64,000 bases of DNA from Marinoscillum sp. MHG1-6 (GCF_024714475.1 NZ_JAMZMI010000008.1:62001-126000); one strand, 5' to 3'. Positions 24,986-34,232 are shown, numbered from the stretch's first letter. Numbers and translations are program-made. Notes: generated by a model not told the origin, from the sequence alone.

Positions 24986-25045
24986 TCTAACTTACTTTTT
25001 TTGAGAAGGGGGAACTGGATAAATCGGGATTTGATTTATTCCAGT

Positions 25046-26224
25046 ATGAGATTCCTTATGGCATTTTTGCTATGCCTTATTTTTATTACTCCGATTTTTG
25101 GTCAGAGTCACTATAATCTGGCTTCCAGTCATTATGAGCTTGCCCTTGAGGCCTATCGGTCCAATAAGCTGGAAATTTCCAGGACTGAAGTGGATATGTC
25201 GATCCATCACCATCCGACTGCACAGGCCTACTACCTTAGTGCGAGAATTTATGAGGCAGTTGGTCTGCCAATAAGGGCTCTTGCAGACTACGAATCTGTG
25301 GTACAGCATGATCCTACATTTAGTGAGGCTTATTTTAGCAAGGGACTGATTTACCTGAATTATAACAATGCTGAACAGGCACTACAAGATTTCAATTACC
25401 TCATTGAAAATGGTTCCAATGGGGCTACACGAAGTATATTGTTTGAAGTTGATCCGTCCGGCGCCGGTGAGACAAGTATTCTTACCCTTGAAAGTATGCA
25501 GGCTCGTGTATATAACTATCGTGCCATGGCCTATGAAAAGCTGGGAAGGAATGAAATGGCTTTGCAGGATTTCAATCAATCGTTGGAGTTAGAAGCCAAT
25601 GCTGATACCTATGTGAACAGAGGCTTACTATTTTTTTCCATGAATAGAGAGGTTATGGCCATCGCTGATTTTGAAAAGGCCATCAGGTTGGATCCTTATC
25701 ATCAGCTGGCCTGGTATAATTTGGCCATTGTCAACCCGGGTACCAGGCTGCCAAGTGAACTAGTGAATGATAACACATTTGCACCAACGCTTAATTTGCT
25801 TGCAGTAGAAGCTTTAGAGAAAGGACAAACAGATAAGGCCTTAAAGTATTTTAACACGGCATTGAGGTCAGGGGAAGATGCCTTGACATTAATTAATAGG
25901 GGAAGGACTTATCAAAAACTGGGATATTTTGAGGAAGCTCGAAGAGATTTCAATCGGGCTCAATATCTAGAGCCGAATAGGGTGGAAACTAACTATTTGA
26001 TTGGTAACACCTATTTCAGCGAGAAGGAATTTGAACGAGCGCTGGCGTTTTATTATCAATATCTAAGCATCGATCCAACACATGGATTGACCTGGTACAA
26101 TGCAGCAATGGCGCAGCTTGAATTGGAGAACAGGGAAGAAGCTTGTCACTGTCTGACAAAAGCTCAAATATTTGGAATGAAGAAAGCAGAGGAAATGATC
26201 CAAAAAAAATGCGTAGAGAACTAG
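25046..26224 (+). CDS. TPR-repeat protein, exported
   Basis: Tetratricopeptide protein of 392 aa from the ATG at 25046, where a clear signal peptide begins (MRFLMAFLLCLIFITPIFGQ). An upstream TTG (25001) would add 15 hydrophilic residues in front of it and is less likely. About eight TPR units follow (AYYLSARIYEAVGLPIRALADYE, AYFSKGLIYLNYNNAEQALQDF and similar), so it is probably a periplasmic scaffold for protein contacts. Its end overlaps the convergent gene by 4 bp. Confidence 0.85.
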   Translation: MRFLMAFLLCLIFITPIFGQSHYNLASSHYELALEAYRSNKLEISRTEVDMSIHHHPTAQAYYLSARIYEAVGLPIRALADYESVVQHDPTFSEAYFSKGLIYLNYNNAEQALQDFNYLIENGSNGATRSILFEVDPSGAGETSILTLESMQARVYNYRAMAYEKLGRNEMALQDFNQSLELEANADTYVNRGLLFFSMNREVMAIADFEKAIRLDPYHQLAWYNLAIVNPGTRLPSELVNDNTFAPTLNLLAVEALEKGQTDKALKYFNTALRSGEDALTLINRGRTYQKLGYFEEARRDFNRAQYLEPNRVETNYLIGNTYFSEKEFERALAFYYQYLSIDPTHGLTWYNAAMAQLELENREEACHCLTKAQIFGMKKAEEMIQKKCVEN

Positions 26225-26460
26225 CTGCGCCAAATTTTGATTAAAGCATAACCTGCAATGCCTACCCAGATAACATTGATAAATGAAGACGGGTATGATT
26301 TGTAATAGTAGGTATTAGCAATGAGTAGTAATGCTCCGGTCAGGTTGAGGAATTGATACCAGATCGATGAAGCATCCAGGTACTTTTGACTGATGAGGTA
26401 ATAAGCCAGGACGACTTCAATAGAGCCGATCCAACCCAGAATATCAATCCAGAGCTCCAT
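26221..26460 (-). CDS. Small membrane protein (CBU_0592-like)
   Basis: 79-aa protein with three hydrophobic segments (IDILGWIGSIEVVLAYYLI, WYQFLNLTGALLLIANTYYY, FINVIWVGIAGYALI), resembling the CBU_0592 family of small integral membrane proteins. The ATG at 26458-26460 overlaps the stop of the upstream bacillithiol-transferase-like gene (TGATG), so translation is coupled. The function is unknown. Confidence 0.8.
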   Translation of the reverse strand: MELWIDILGWIGSIEVVLAYYLISQKYLDASSIWYQFLNLTGALLLIANTYYYKSYPSSFINVIWVGIAGYALIKIWRS

Positions 26461-26993
26461 CAATACTTTCCTTTAGCTTCAATGGCTTGATTTACATGCG
26501 CCAAATGATGACGACAATGCCAGGAGTAGTTGGCAATAATCTGCCAGACGGTAAAGGTCTTTCTTTGTTCCGGATGTGTGAAAACCCTCTCCAAATCTTC
26601 GCTCGATAAATTTTCCAGTAGTGCAACCCATCTTTTATGAAGTCCTTCAAGAAGGATAAGTGACCATTCAATAGGACTATTCATATCTGGCAGCTCTGCC
26701 CAAAGGGCTTCTTCATATGGTTTTATGGTCGGATTGTCTTCGGTGAGTGCGAGCTTGAATCTCACAATGCTGTTAAGGTGGCTATCAGCACAGTGATGTA
26801 CTACCTGTCTGATGCACCATCCACTTGGTCTATATTTCCATTCCAGTTGCTCGGCGGCCAGGCTTTCAACTGTCTGGGTAAGTAGGGAGGGAAAAGTGCC
26901 AATGTCATGAATCCATGACTGAATCAACTGCTGGCTGTAATGTGCCGGGGTTTCAAATTGCCCGATAGGGTATTTTAATGCCTCTAATTCCAT
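26460..26993 (-). CDS. YfiT/DinB-like putative bacillithiol transferase
   Basis: 177-aa four-helix DinB-fold protein matching the YfiT/BstA-type family: LKYPIGQFETP start, WCIRQVVHHCADSHLNS around residue 60, and HCRHHLAHVNQAIE near the C-terminus. The three conserved histidines would bind a divalent metal. Family members are proposed or shown to be thiol-S-transferases using bacillithiol. It is the middle gene of a three-gene operon, with 1-bp overlaps on both sides. Confidence 0.85.
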   Translation of the reverse strand: MELEALKYPIGQFETPAHYSQQLIQSWIHDIGTFPSLLTQTVESLAAEQLEWKYRPSGWCIRQVVHHCADSHLNSIVRFKLALTEDNPTIKPYEEALWAELPDMNSPIEWSLILLEGLHKRWVALLENLSSEDLERVFTHPEQRKTFTVWQIIANYSWHCRHHLAHVNQAIEAKGKY

Positions 26994-27466
26994 TATGTAT
27001 CTGATCTCATGTATTGCTCCAATGCCTTCTTGCTTAGCTTTCTCACTTTATTTTTCATAATTGGGCTCCAGCCAAGTAGTCTTCCCGGTAGGCCCAAAGC
27101 CTGACTAGACCATCTGTAAAAATCGAACTGGTCGATGTGTTCAACGATCTTTCCGTTTGCTAGTTTGAAATTGGCTGTAATAATATTGTGGACGGGTCTT
27201 TTTGTTTTGCTAAAGACATAATAAGCCTGCCAGATGACCTTGCCAACAAATTCCGTTTCTTCCAATACCTCAAACTCAATTTTGAGATCGCTGCCTCCTC
27301 TTTTGATGAGCATCTTCCACATGGCCCGAACCTGATCAATATTCAGCTTTCCAAAAGCCGGGTCCTCAAAAGTGGCATCCTCACCATAAAGAGCACCCAT
27401 CGTTTTGGCATCTTTTTGTTGAAAAGCAGTATAAAATTGAAAGAGCGGTGAATCCTTGTTGGTCAT
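26993..27466 (-). CDS. NTF2/SnoaL-like fold protein
   Basis: 157-aa protein of the cone-shaped NTF2-like fold: FQFYTAFQQKDAKTMGALYGEDATFEDPAFG at residues 9-39, then a strand-rich half (VGKVIWQAYYVFSKTKRPVHNIITANFKLANGKIVEHIDQFDFYRW), and a basic C-terminus. Members are small enzymes or binding proteins of varied function. It is the first gene of the operon with the bacillithiol-transferase-like protein, hinting at detoxification. Confidence 0.8.
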   Translation of the reverse strand: MTNKDSPLFQFYTAFQQKDAKTMGALYGEDATFEDPAFGKLNIDQVRAMWKMLIKRGGSDLKIEFEVLEETEFVGKVIWQAYYVFSKTKRPVHNIITANFKLANGKIVEHIDQFDFYRWSSQALGLPGRLLGWSPIMKNKVRKLSKKALEQYMRSDT

Positions 27467-27489
27467 TTATTAAAGATAAAACTAAGTGC

Positions 27490-29709
27490 TTAAAGCTTCA
27501 TGAATTTAAGTCTCAAGCTGTTGGTAACCACGGATACTGAACTCATGGCCATGGCTGCTCCCGCAATCATCGGATTGAGTAAAAAACCATTGATCGGGTA
27601 TAGGAGTCCCGCGGCAATGGGGATTCCAATTAGGTTGTATATGAACGCCCAAAACAAGTTTTGTCTGATAGTACGGATCGTTTGATGGGACAACTGCAGT
27701 GCCTCAGGTATTTTATTGAGATTAGATGAAATGATCGTCATGCTGGCTGTATCGATGGCAATATCCGCTCCCTGCCCCATGGCAATACTTAAATCAGCGA
27801 GGGAAAGCGCGTGGGTATCGTTGATCCCGTCTCCGATCATTGCTACCTTTCTTCCTTCACTTTGTAGCTTCTGAATAAACTCACCTTTTTCGTGTGGAAG
27901 GAGTGAGGCTTCAAAGTGCTCAATTCCGGCTCGCTCAGCGATTGCCTTCGCCGCTCCAGCATGGTCTCCGGTTAGCATGATGACATGAATGCCTTTATCT
28001 TTTAATTTTTTTATGGCTTCCGAACTATCCCTTTTGATACTATCAGCAAGACCAATGATGGCCAGCACTTCCTGACGTGTAAAGAAGTAAACAACCGTTT
28101 CTCCTTCGCTTTCCCATGATTTAATTTGATCCTGATCTTCAGTGTCAAGCTCAAGTTTCATTTCAGACAATAGTTTCTGGCTCCCTACAAAGTAGTTTTT
28201 GTTTTCGACGGTAGCCATTACTCCTTTACCGGGAAGGTTGGAAAAACTTTGAACTTTATAACTGTCTATCGAATCAAGGAAATTTGAAACTGCATTTGCA
28301 AGCGGGTGTTCGCTTTTGCTTTCAAGCGTCTTCAAGATTGGAGCATAATGTGCTTCATTCTGCAGCCATTTGATGCTTGAAACGGAAGGTTTTCCCTCAG
28401 TGATTGTCCCCGTTTTATCCAAAACAACCGTGTCCACTTGATGAGCGTGTTCCAAACTTTGGGCATTTTTTACAAGAATACCATTATCAGAACCTTTCCC
28501 CACACCAACCATAAGGGCAGTCGGAGTGGCTAAACCCAACGCGCATGGGCAGGCTATAACCAGAACGGTCACCATGGATAATATGCCGTGCGTGACATTT
28601 TGATCTCCACCAAAAATAAGCCAGCTAAGGAGTGTTAATATTGATAATCCGATAACCGTAGGGACGAAGACTCCGGCGATTTTATCTACAAGGTTTTGGA
28701 CAGGAGTACGACTGCCTTGTGCCTCCTGAACCAACTTAATGAGTTGATTGAGAAAGGTGCTTTCTCCTACCTTCGTTGCCTCCATGACCAAACTTCCGGA
28801 GATGTTGTGAGTCCCGGATGTAAGCGTATCATCAATGTCTTTGTCAACAGGAATAGGTTCTCCTGTTAATGTGCTTTCATCCACTGCCGATTGTCCGTCA
28901 ATTACTTTTCCATCCACCGGGATTTTTTGTCCGGGAACGATCAATATCCGGTCCCCGACCTGCACGTCTTTTATACCTTTTTCTGACTCATGGCCATGCT
29001 CATCCAATATGGTTACTTTTTTGGGTTGCAAACCGATCAGTTTTTTGATGGAGCTGGCAGTTTGAGTTTTGGCTCTTTCTTCGAGTAGTTTCCCTACGAG
29101 GATGAAGAAGATAATTACTGCCGCTGCTTCAAAGTAGACATGTGCCTCAAGGCCTCTTGATTGTAAGGTTTCCGGAAAAACTAAATTGAACAGGCTGAAA
29201 AAGTAGGCTATGGATGTGCTAAGCGCAACCAGGGAGTCCATATTAGCCTTCTTGTGTTGCAATTGCTTCCATGCTCCAATAAAGAACCTACGTCCGAAAT
29301 AGAAGACTACAGGAGTCGCTAATATGGCCGAAATGATCCCGGAGAGAGACCAGTTCGGAAATACCATCGAAAGAATTACCATGGGAATAGAGAGAGCACC
29401 AGCCCATGCCGTATTTTGTATCAGTTTGGAATACGCCAGGCGCTGATACTCCTCTATCGACTCAGACTGGTCGTCATCCTCATCAATAAGCAGATCATAG
29501 CCAATAGACTGAACGGCTTTTTTCAATCCTTCCGGCTTAATTTCTTTTTGATCAAATTCTACCAGCACCGAATTGGTTGCCAGGTTGACATTCGCATCCT
29601 GGACACCATTTTGGCTTGTCAAAATGCTTTGTACGCTATTCGTACAGCTTGCACAATGCATGCCTGTAACCGGATAGGTTTTTTTGCTGATGTTGTTTTT
29701 AGTTTCCAT
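27490..29709 (-). CDS. copA: Cu+-exporting P1B-type ATPase
   Basis: Inner-membrane copper exporter of 739 aa. One N-terminal heavy-metal domain (TGMHCASCTNSV) is followed by the P-type ATPase core: TGEPIPVDK actuator motif near residue 280, the membrane CPC site in ACPCALGLATPT, the phosphorylation site DKTGTITEGK, HPLANAV nucleotide-binding motif and GDGINDTHAL. The ATG at 29707-29709 is preferred over the TTG nine codons upstream. An HMA-AraC regulator lies directly upstream on the same strand. Confidence 0.95.
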   Translation of the reverse strand: METKNNISKKTYPVTGMHCASCTNSVQSILTSQNGVQDANVNLATNSVLVEFDQKEIKPEGLKKAVQSIGYDLLIDEDDDQSESIEEYQRLAYSKLIQNTAWAGALSIPMVILSMVFPNWSLSGIISAILATPVVFYFGRRFFIGAWKQLQHKKANMDSLVALSTSIAYFFSLFNLVFPETLQSRGLEAHVYFEAAAVIIFFILVGKLLEERAKTQTASSIKKLIGLQPKKVTILDEHGHESEKGIKDVQVGDRILIVPGQKIPVDGKVIDGQSAVDESTLTGEPIPVDKDIDDTLTSGTHNISGSLVMEATKVGESTFLNQLIKLVQEAQGSRTPVQNLVDKIAGVFVPTVIGLSILTLLSWLIFGGDQNVTHGILSMVTVLVIACPCALGLATPTALMVGVGKGSDNGILVKNAQSLEHAHQVDTVVLDKTGTITEGKPSVSSIKWLQNEAHYAPILKTLESKSEHPLANAVSNFLDSIDSYKVQSFSNLPGKGVMATVENKNYFVGSQKLLSEMKLELDTEDQDQIKSWESEGETVVYFFTRQEVLAIIGLADSIKRDSSEAIKKLKDKGIHVIMLTGDHAGAAKAIAERAGIEHFEASLLPHEKGEFIQKLQSEGRKVAMIGDGINDTHALSLADLSIAMGQGADIAIDTASMTIISSNLNKIPEALQLSHQTIRTIRQNLFWAFIYNLIGIPIAAGLLYPINGFLLNPMIAGAAMAMSSVSVVTNSLRLKFMKL

Positions 29710-29773
29710 AAGGCAAAGTTCTTCACAAGTGCTCAATGAGGTGTTACACGACTTTCAGCATCCTTTACATTAT

Positions 29774-30328
29774 TTACACTTTGTCCAACGCTTTACGCTC
29801 GCCTATTTGCTTGAAGGTACTGGGCGTCATGCCTGTTATTTTTTTGAATTGAGCACTAAGATGAGCTACGCTGCTATAATCCAGTTGATAGGCTATTTGC
29901 GATAAGCTGAGTTGATCGTAACGGATCATTTCTTTGACCTTCTCTATTTTTTGGCGGATGATGTATTGTTCTATGGTCATCCCTTCAGTAGAGGAAAAGA
30001 GATGGCTGAGGTATTTGTATTCATGATTGAGTTGGTCGCTAAGGTAATCGGACCAATTGGACCGGAGCTTATTGTCAGAGTGATGTATTTGGTCAATCAC
30101 CAGACTTTTGACTTTATTAATAAGTTGTGACTGCCGATCATCGATCAGCTCGAAGCCCTCTTCAATCAGTTCATCATTAAGCTTCTGTATTTGGTCCAAA
30201 GAAAGAGTATTGGTCAACTCGACCTCACCTAATCGTATACTTTCGGTCTGAAAGTCGTTTTTCGCAAGGATGTTGCTCACTGCTGTGATGCAACGTTGAC
30301 AAACCATATTTTTGATCAATAGTTTCAT
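29774..30328 (-). CDS. AraC-type regulator with N-terminal HMA-like metal domain
   Basis: 184-aa protein: residues 1-70 look like a heavy-metal-associated ferredoxin-like domain, with the metal-binding pair in NMVCQRC (Cys9 and Cys12), and residues 85-180 form an AraC helix-turn-helix pair (LSQIAYQLDYSSVAHLSAQFKKITGMTPSTFK). It precedes copA by 64 bp on the same strand, so it is most likely a copper-responsive activator of copA (inference). Confidence 0.85.
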   Translation of the reverse strand: MKLLIKNMVCQRCITAVSNILAKNDFQTESIRLGEVELTNTLSLDQIQKLNDELIEEGFELIDDRQSQLINKVKSLVIDQIHHSDNKLRSNWSDYLSDQLNHEYKYLSHLFSSTEGMTIEQYIIRQKIEKVKEMIRYDQLSLSQIAYQLDYSSVAHLSAQFKKITGMTPSTFKQIGERKALDKV

Positions 30329-30350
30329 CGTGAATGGAACTAAAAATGTG

Positions 30351-31043
30351 CTACAAAAATTCCTTTCTGAGTAATTCGGCTACTTTCGGAACTCCTGTAC
30401 TGGCAGGCTCTTCAAAGAAATGTAGGCCCAGGCTGTCACCAATCTCAGGGAGTTTAGGGTCTATGATAAATTTGGGTGTTTCACGAGGAGTGTAATGCAT
30501 CAGGCCCGCTGCAGGGTAGACTAGAAGTGAGGTTCCTACTACCATGAACAGGTCAGCTTGTATCGCTTCTTTTACTGCAAATTCCATCATTGGTACTAAC
30601 TCTCCAAACCATACAATATGAGGTCTGAGCTGAGAACCCTTCTCGCATTTATCTCCTTCTTTGAGTTCCCAGCCATCAAGATCATAAACGAGACTTTCAT
30701 CAAGGGTGCTTCTTACCTTAAATAATTCCCCATGCAGGTGTATCACATTAGTACTGCCTGCTTGTTCGTGAAGGCTATCTATGTTTTGCGTGACGATAAC
30801 TACCTCGAAGTCTTTTTCCAGATCAGCCAGAGCCAGATGACCGGGGTTTGGTTTGGCTGTAAGTGCTTGTTTTCGTCGTTGATTGTAAAAATCCAGTACC
30901 AGCGTCCTGTTCTTTCTCCATCCTTCTGGGGAGGCTACTTCGGTGACATCATGACCTTCCCACAAGCCACCGGCATCCCGGAAGGTATTGATTCCACTTT
31001 CGGCACTGATGCCGGCCCCAGTGAGTACAACTAGTTTTTTCAT
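30351..31043 (-). CDS. Sir2-type NAD-dependent protein deacylase, zinc cysteines absent
   Basis: About 230 aa from the ATG at 31041-31043 (MKKLVVLTGAGISAESG); the longer frame adds 24 unlikely residues overlapping the upstream gene. NAD-binding GAGISAESGI, TQNIDSLHEQAG and catalytic His in HLHGELFK are present. FYNQRRKQ supplies the Tyr-x-x-Arg pair typical of class III sirtuins that remove succinyl and malonyl groups. The usual four zinc-ribbon cysteines are reduced to one (DKCEKGSQLRPH). It is last in an operon with the decarboxylase. Confidence 0.88.
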   Translation of the reverse strand: MKKLVVLTGAGISAESGINTFRDAGGLWEGHDVTEVASPEGWRKNRTLVLDFYNQRRKQALTAKPNPGHLALADLEKDFEVVIVTQNIDSLHEQAGSTNVIHLHGELFKVRSTLDESLVYDLDGWELKEGDKCEKGSQLRPHIVWFGELVPMMEFAVKEAIQADLFMVVGTSLLVYPAAGLMHYTPRETPKFIIDPKLPEIGDSLGLHFFEEPASTGVPKVAELLRKEFL

Positions 31044-31047
31044 GACG

Positions 31048-32460
31048 CTAACTGTGTTTAGGTATTGATTCCTGCAATAATCCCCAAACGGCTCTGATAT
31101 GCTCCATTTGAACATTAGTTTGTCCGGTTACCAATCGAATGGCATATCTCCCCCTGTGCCTGGTATGGGACAAGTAAGCTTTTCCTGAGTCGTTAATTGC
31201 TCTAAGGATATTTTCATTCATCTCGTCCAGATTCTGTTCAGTTTTCTGCTGATCAACATACCTGAAAACTACCATATTCAATATCTGAGGGGTCAAAAGC
31301 TCAAAGTTTGGATGCATCTCAATTTCATTTTTCAGCCATTTGCTCAATTCAATATGAGATCGAAGCTTGTTTTGCAATTCGGTAAGTCCAAAAGTTCTTA
31401 TTACGAACCACACTTTTAAAGCTCTGAATCTTCTTCCCAGTGATACGCCCCAATCACGGTAATTATTAACCTTGTCATCAGATGGGGTCTTTAAAAATTC
31501 CGGAGTGATAGCAAAGGTGTTGATAAGGTCTTCTTTGCTATTGACAAAATAGAAAGAGCAGTCAAAGTTGATGAACAACCATTTGTGTGGATTGAAGACA
31601 AAACTGTCTGCATAATGCAAACCTTCTGCCAGGTACCTGAATTCAGGAAGAATCAAAACACTACCGGCATAGGCTGCATCTACATGCATCCATATATTGT
31701 GTTGCTGACAGATTTGACCAATGTCAGGTAAAGGGTCGAATGCCAGGGTACTTGTTGTTCCTAAAGTGGCTATCACGCAACAAGGAGTGAAACCATTTTG
31801 TAAATCACTTTGGATTGCGGAGGATAATTTGCCCGGGATCATGGCGCCGGTTTCATCCGTAGCCACTTTCACCAGGTTATTGGCCCCAATGCCGGCAATT
31901 TTAACAGCCTTGTCAATAGATGAATGCGTTTCCGTAGAGCAGTAGATCCTTAACTTTTGTGAAATAAAGCCATTCCGATTGATGCTTCCGTCCGATACCT
32001 TTTCTCTGGCTGATAATATGGCCGCAAGGGTGGAGCTACTGGCCGAATCCTGAATGACTCCCTGCCAGTCTTTTGGAAGGTCCATCATGGCTTTGAACCA
32101 ATCCATCATTTTTTCTTCCAGTTCGGCGGCTGCAGGTGAGGTTTCCCAAAGCATGCACTGAGTGGCCAAGCCAGCTGTGATGATTTCTCCAATTACGGAC
32201 GGATAGCTGGAATTCCCCGGGAAATAGGCATGAAAGTTAGGGTGTTGCCAGTGGGTGATTCCCGGCATGATGATCTTGTCAAGGTCCTTGATCAACTCAC
32301 TAAATTCTTCAGGGACTTCGGGAGGTGACTTTGGAACCTGATTATAGATTCCTTTAGGTTGAACTTGAGATTTTACCGGGTACTTTTCGATGTTTTCAAG
32401 GTAATCTGCAATCCAGTCTACTGCCTCATGGGCGTGCTTTCTGAAGGAATCTTTATTCAT
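31048..32460 (-). CDS. PLP-dependent decarboxylase (aromatic-L-amino-acid decarboxylase group)
   Basis: 470 aa, group II decarboxylase fold. The PLP lysine is in NPHKWLF near residue 295; GITHWQHPNFHAYFP (residues 68-82), DSASSSTLAAIL and HVDAAYAGS follow the DOPA/tyrosine/tryptophan decarboxylase pattern. The substrate cannot be fixed by eye. It overlaps the preceding DUF6265 gene by 4 bp and is 4 bp from the sirtuin gene, so the three are one operon. Confidence 0.9.
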   Translation of the reverse strand: MNKDSFRKHAHEAVDWIADYLENIEKYPVKSQVQPKGIYNQVPKSPPEVPEEFSELIKDLDKIIMPGITHWQHPNFHAYFPGNSSYPSVIGEIITAGLATQCMLWETSPAAAELEEKMMDWFKAMMDLPKDWQGVIQDSASSSTLAAILSAREKVSDGSINRNGFISQKLRIYCSTETHSSIDKAVKIAGIGANNLVKVATDETGAMIPGKLSSAIQSDLQNGFTPCCVIATLGTTSTLAFDPLPDIGQICQQHNIWMHVDAAYAGSVLILPEFRYLAEGLHYADSFVFNPHKWLFINFDCSFYFVNSKEDLINTFAITPEFLKTPSDDKVNNYRDWGVSLGRRFRALKVWFVIRTFGLTELQNKLRSHIELSKWLKNEIEMHPNFELLTPQILNMVVFRYVDQQKTEQNLDEMNENILRAINDSGKAYLSHTRHRGRYAIRLVTGQTNVQMEHIRAVWGLLQESIPKHS

Positions 32461-32900
32461 TCTTTCGCTCTTTTGAAACGGAACGGGATGGAAACCTGTG
32501 CTGCTTCAGTGTATGCAGTCATGGTGCTGTCAGTTTTGGTATAGACAATACGTTGAGGAAAGTCATGTTCAGGATTCTCGAAAACCCATCTGTCTGACTC
32601 AACCTGCGTGAGCTTGAAGCTGACAGGTCCGTCCCCGACATCCGCGATGTAATAGATGTCACTCTGTCCGGAGATGATTTGAAGTTCTTCATAAAAGATG
32701 GTATCACCTGAATCCAGGGTCATCCCAAAACCACTCATTTCGAAAGGGGTAATTTTCGTCCACGATTCACAGGAGTAGAGCATTGAATCAGGGTCATCTT
32801 TTAGCCAAAGGCCTTCCATCCAGTAAAACTGATCCAGCGATTCTTTTTCCGTGCAGGAGAAAGTCAGAAGAGTCACAAAAACTAGCAGATATGATCTCAT
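32457..32900 (-). CDS. DUF6265-like lipoprotein
   Basis: 147-aa lipoprotein with lipobox LTFSC (Cys16). The rest matches a small lipocalin-like family: FYWMEGLWLKDD, ESWTKITPFEMSGFG, FENPEHDFPQRIVYT. The FENPEHDFPQRI motif is typical of DUF6265 proteins, which have no known function. First gene of the operon with the PLP decarboxylase. Confidence 0.8.
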   Translation of the reverse strand: MRSYLLVFVTLLTFSCTEKESLDQFYWMEGLWLKDDPDSMLYSCESWTKITPFEMSGFGMTLDSGDTIFYEELQIISGQSDIYYIADVGDGPVSFKLTQVESDRWVFENPEHDFPQRIVYTKTDSTMTAYTEAAQVSIPFRFKRAKE

Positions 32901-32942
32901 TTCGAAACTCGGATTCCTTCTTAAGATAGAAACTTTTTACGG

Positions 32943-32980
32943 TATAATCATGGCATGACTTGAAGTCATGGTATGATTAT
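32943..32980. repeat. Inverted repeat between rsmG and the DUF6265 gene
   Basis: ATAATCAT...CATGACTT and AAGTCATG...ATGATTAT form a long near-perfect stem around a very short loop. No U-tract follows on either strand, so it is not a standard terminator. It may be an operator for the DUF6265 operon or a dispersed repeat. Confidence 0.5.
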
Positions 32981-32992
32981 ATGAAAGGACAC

Positions 32993-33622
32993 TTACCCCA
33001 TCGGGATATAAATCACCTTTTTTGTTTCGAAGAAAGGCTCATCAAAGTAGGTGCTGATTAGCTTTTCCTGATAGGGTCTTTTAATCTCTTTAAGTTCTTC
33101 TTTCAGGTCACCACCTTTGAGAAGGAGGTACCCACTGGAATCCTTGGTTTCCGCAGATGGTTTCAATTTTGTTCGGGTCCAGTTCATGAGCATTTTGGTC
33201 TGTGCTACTGCTCTGGAAACGATGTAGTCGAAGTCACCTTTGATCTTTTCAGCTCTTTGGTGTTCCGCTTTAAGGTTGTTAAGTCCAATCGCTGATGAGA
33301 CCTCAGTCACCACCTTGATCTTTTTCCCTATGGAGTCTACCAAAAGAAAATTGGAGTCAGGAAACATAATAGCGAGAGGAACACCCGGAAATCCACCCCC
33401 TGTTCCGATATCCAACACCCGGCTATTCATCGGGAATTGAAAGAATTTAGCTATGGCCAGGCTATGAAGCACATGGCGTTCGTATAGATCTTCTATATCT
33501 TTTCTGGAAACTACATTGATTTTTTGATTCCAGTCGGCATACAATTCGCCAAGGGCACTAAACTGATGTGCCTGTTTTTCGGAAAGATCAGGAAAGTATT
33601 TGTGAAGAATGCGAGCGTCCAA
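32993..33622 (-). CDS. rsmG: 16S rRNA (guanine-N7)-methyltransferase
   Basis: SAM-dependent enzyme methylating G527 of 16S rRNA; 209 aa, the usual length. SAM-binding motif LDIGTGGGFPGVPLA is near residue 70, followed by LLVDSIGKKIKVV and the family motif RAVAQ near 135. The start appears to be a TTG (33620-33622), 1 bp after the stop of the sigma factor gene, so the two are coupled. Confidence 0.94.
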   Translation of the reverse strand: MDARILHKYFPDLSEKQAHQFSALGELYADWNQKINVVSRKDIEDLYERHVLHSLAIAKFFQFPMNSRVLDIGTGGGFPGVPLAIMFPDSNFLLVDSIGKKIKVVTEVSSAIGLNNLKAEHQRAEKIKGDFDYIVSRAVAQTKMLMNWTRTKLKPSAETKDSSGYLLLKGGDLKEELKEIKRPYQEKLISTYFDEPFFETKKVIYIPMG

Positions 33623-33623
33623 A

Positions 33624-34232
33624 TTACATGTGCTTTTTCTTGTCCTTCACTAGTTCATACATGAGCTCACGAGCTCTGTGAAGTTGCGCTTTGACGGTTC
33701 CCAGTGGTGCATCCAGTTCTTTGGCGATTTCCTCATACGATAGTTCATCGAAATACCTCAGTCGAACCAGGCGTTGGTATTTGGCAGGGAGCTTTGTGAC
33801 AAACATGCGCACCAACTCAATTTTCTGAGTATTAATCGTTGCTTCATCAGGAGTGAGGTTGTGATCCTCCACATCTATGGTCACAGCTTCGCCATTATCA
33901 TTACTGAAAGAGGTATTAAGGCTGTAGGTTTCCAGTTTTTTCTTACGAATAAAATCAATCGCATTATTCGTAGCAATACGGAATAACCACGTACTGAAAG
34001 TATAGTCCTTTTTGAAGCGTGCAAGATTCTTGAATGCTTTGGCGAATGCTTCAATAGTGAGATCCTCCGCATCGTCCACATTCCTTACCATCTTCAGGAT
34101 CATATGGTAAACTGGCTTTTTATACCTTGATAGCAACTCAGCAAAGGCTGATTCATCACCATCAATGGTTGCCTTATCTATCAGTTTGAAGTCCTTTAAA
34201 GCTTTTTCTGAGAATTGTCTATTTAATTCCAT
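33624..34232 (-). CDS. ECF-type RNA polymerase sigma factor
   Basis: 202 aa with region 2 (YHMILKMVRNVDDAEDLTIEAFAKAFKNLARFK near residue 45) and region 4 (LPAKYQRLVRLRYFDELSYEEIAKELDAPLGTVKAQLHRARE near 150). No anti-sigma gene adjoins it; it lies between a glycosyltransferase (10-bp overlap) and rsmG. The order and lack of anti-sigma resemble the conserved housekeeping-like ECF of Bacteroidota. Confidence 0.92.
   Translation of the reverse strand: MELNRQFSEKALKDFKLIDKATIDGDESAFAELLSRYKKPVYHMILKMVRNVDDAEDLTIEAFAKAFKNLARFKKDYTFSTWLFRIATNNAIDFIRKKKLETYSLNTSFSNDNGEAVTIDVEDHNLTPDEATINTQKIELVRMFVTKLPAKYQRLVRLRYFDELSYEEIAKELDAPLGTVKAQLHRARELMYELVKDKKKHM

Noticed and set aside
25001-25045. Upstream TTG start of the TPR gene
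   Set aside because: It would place 15 charged residues before a clear signal peptide; the ATG at 25046 fits better.
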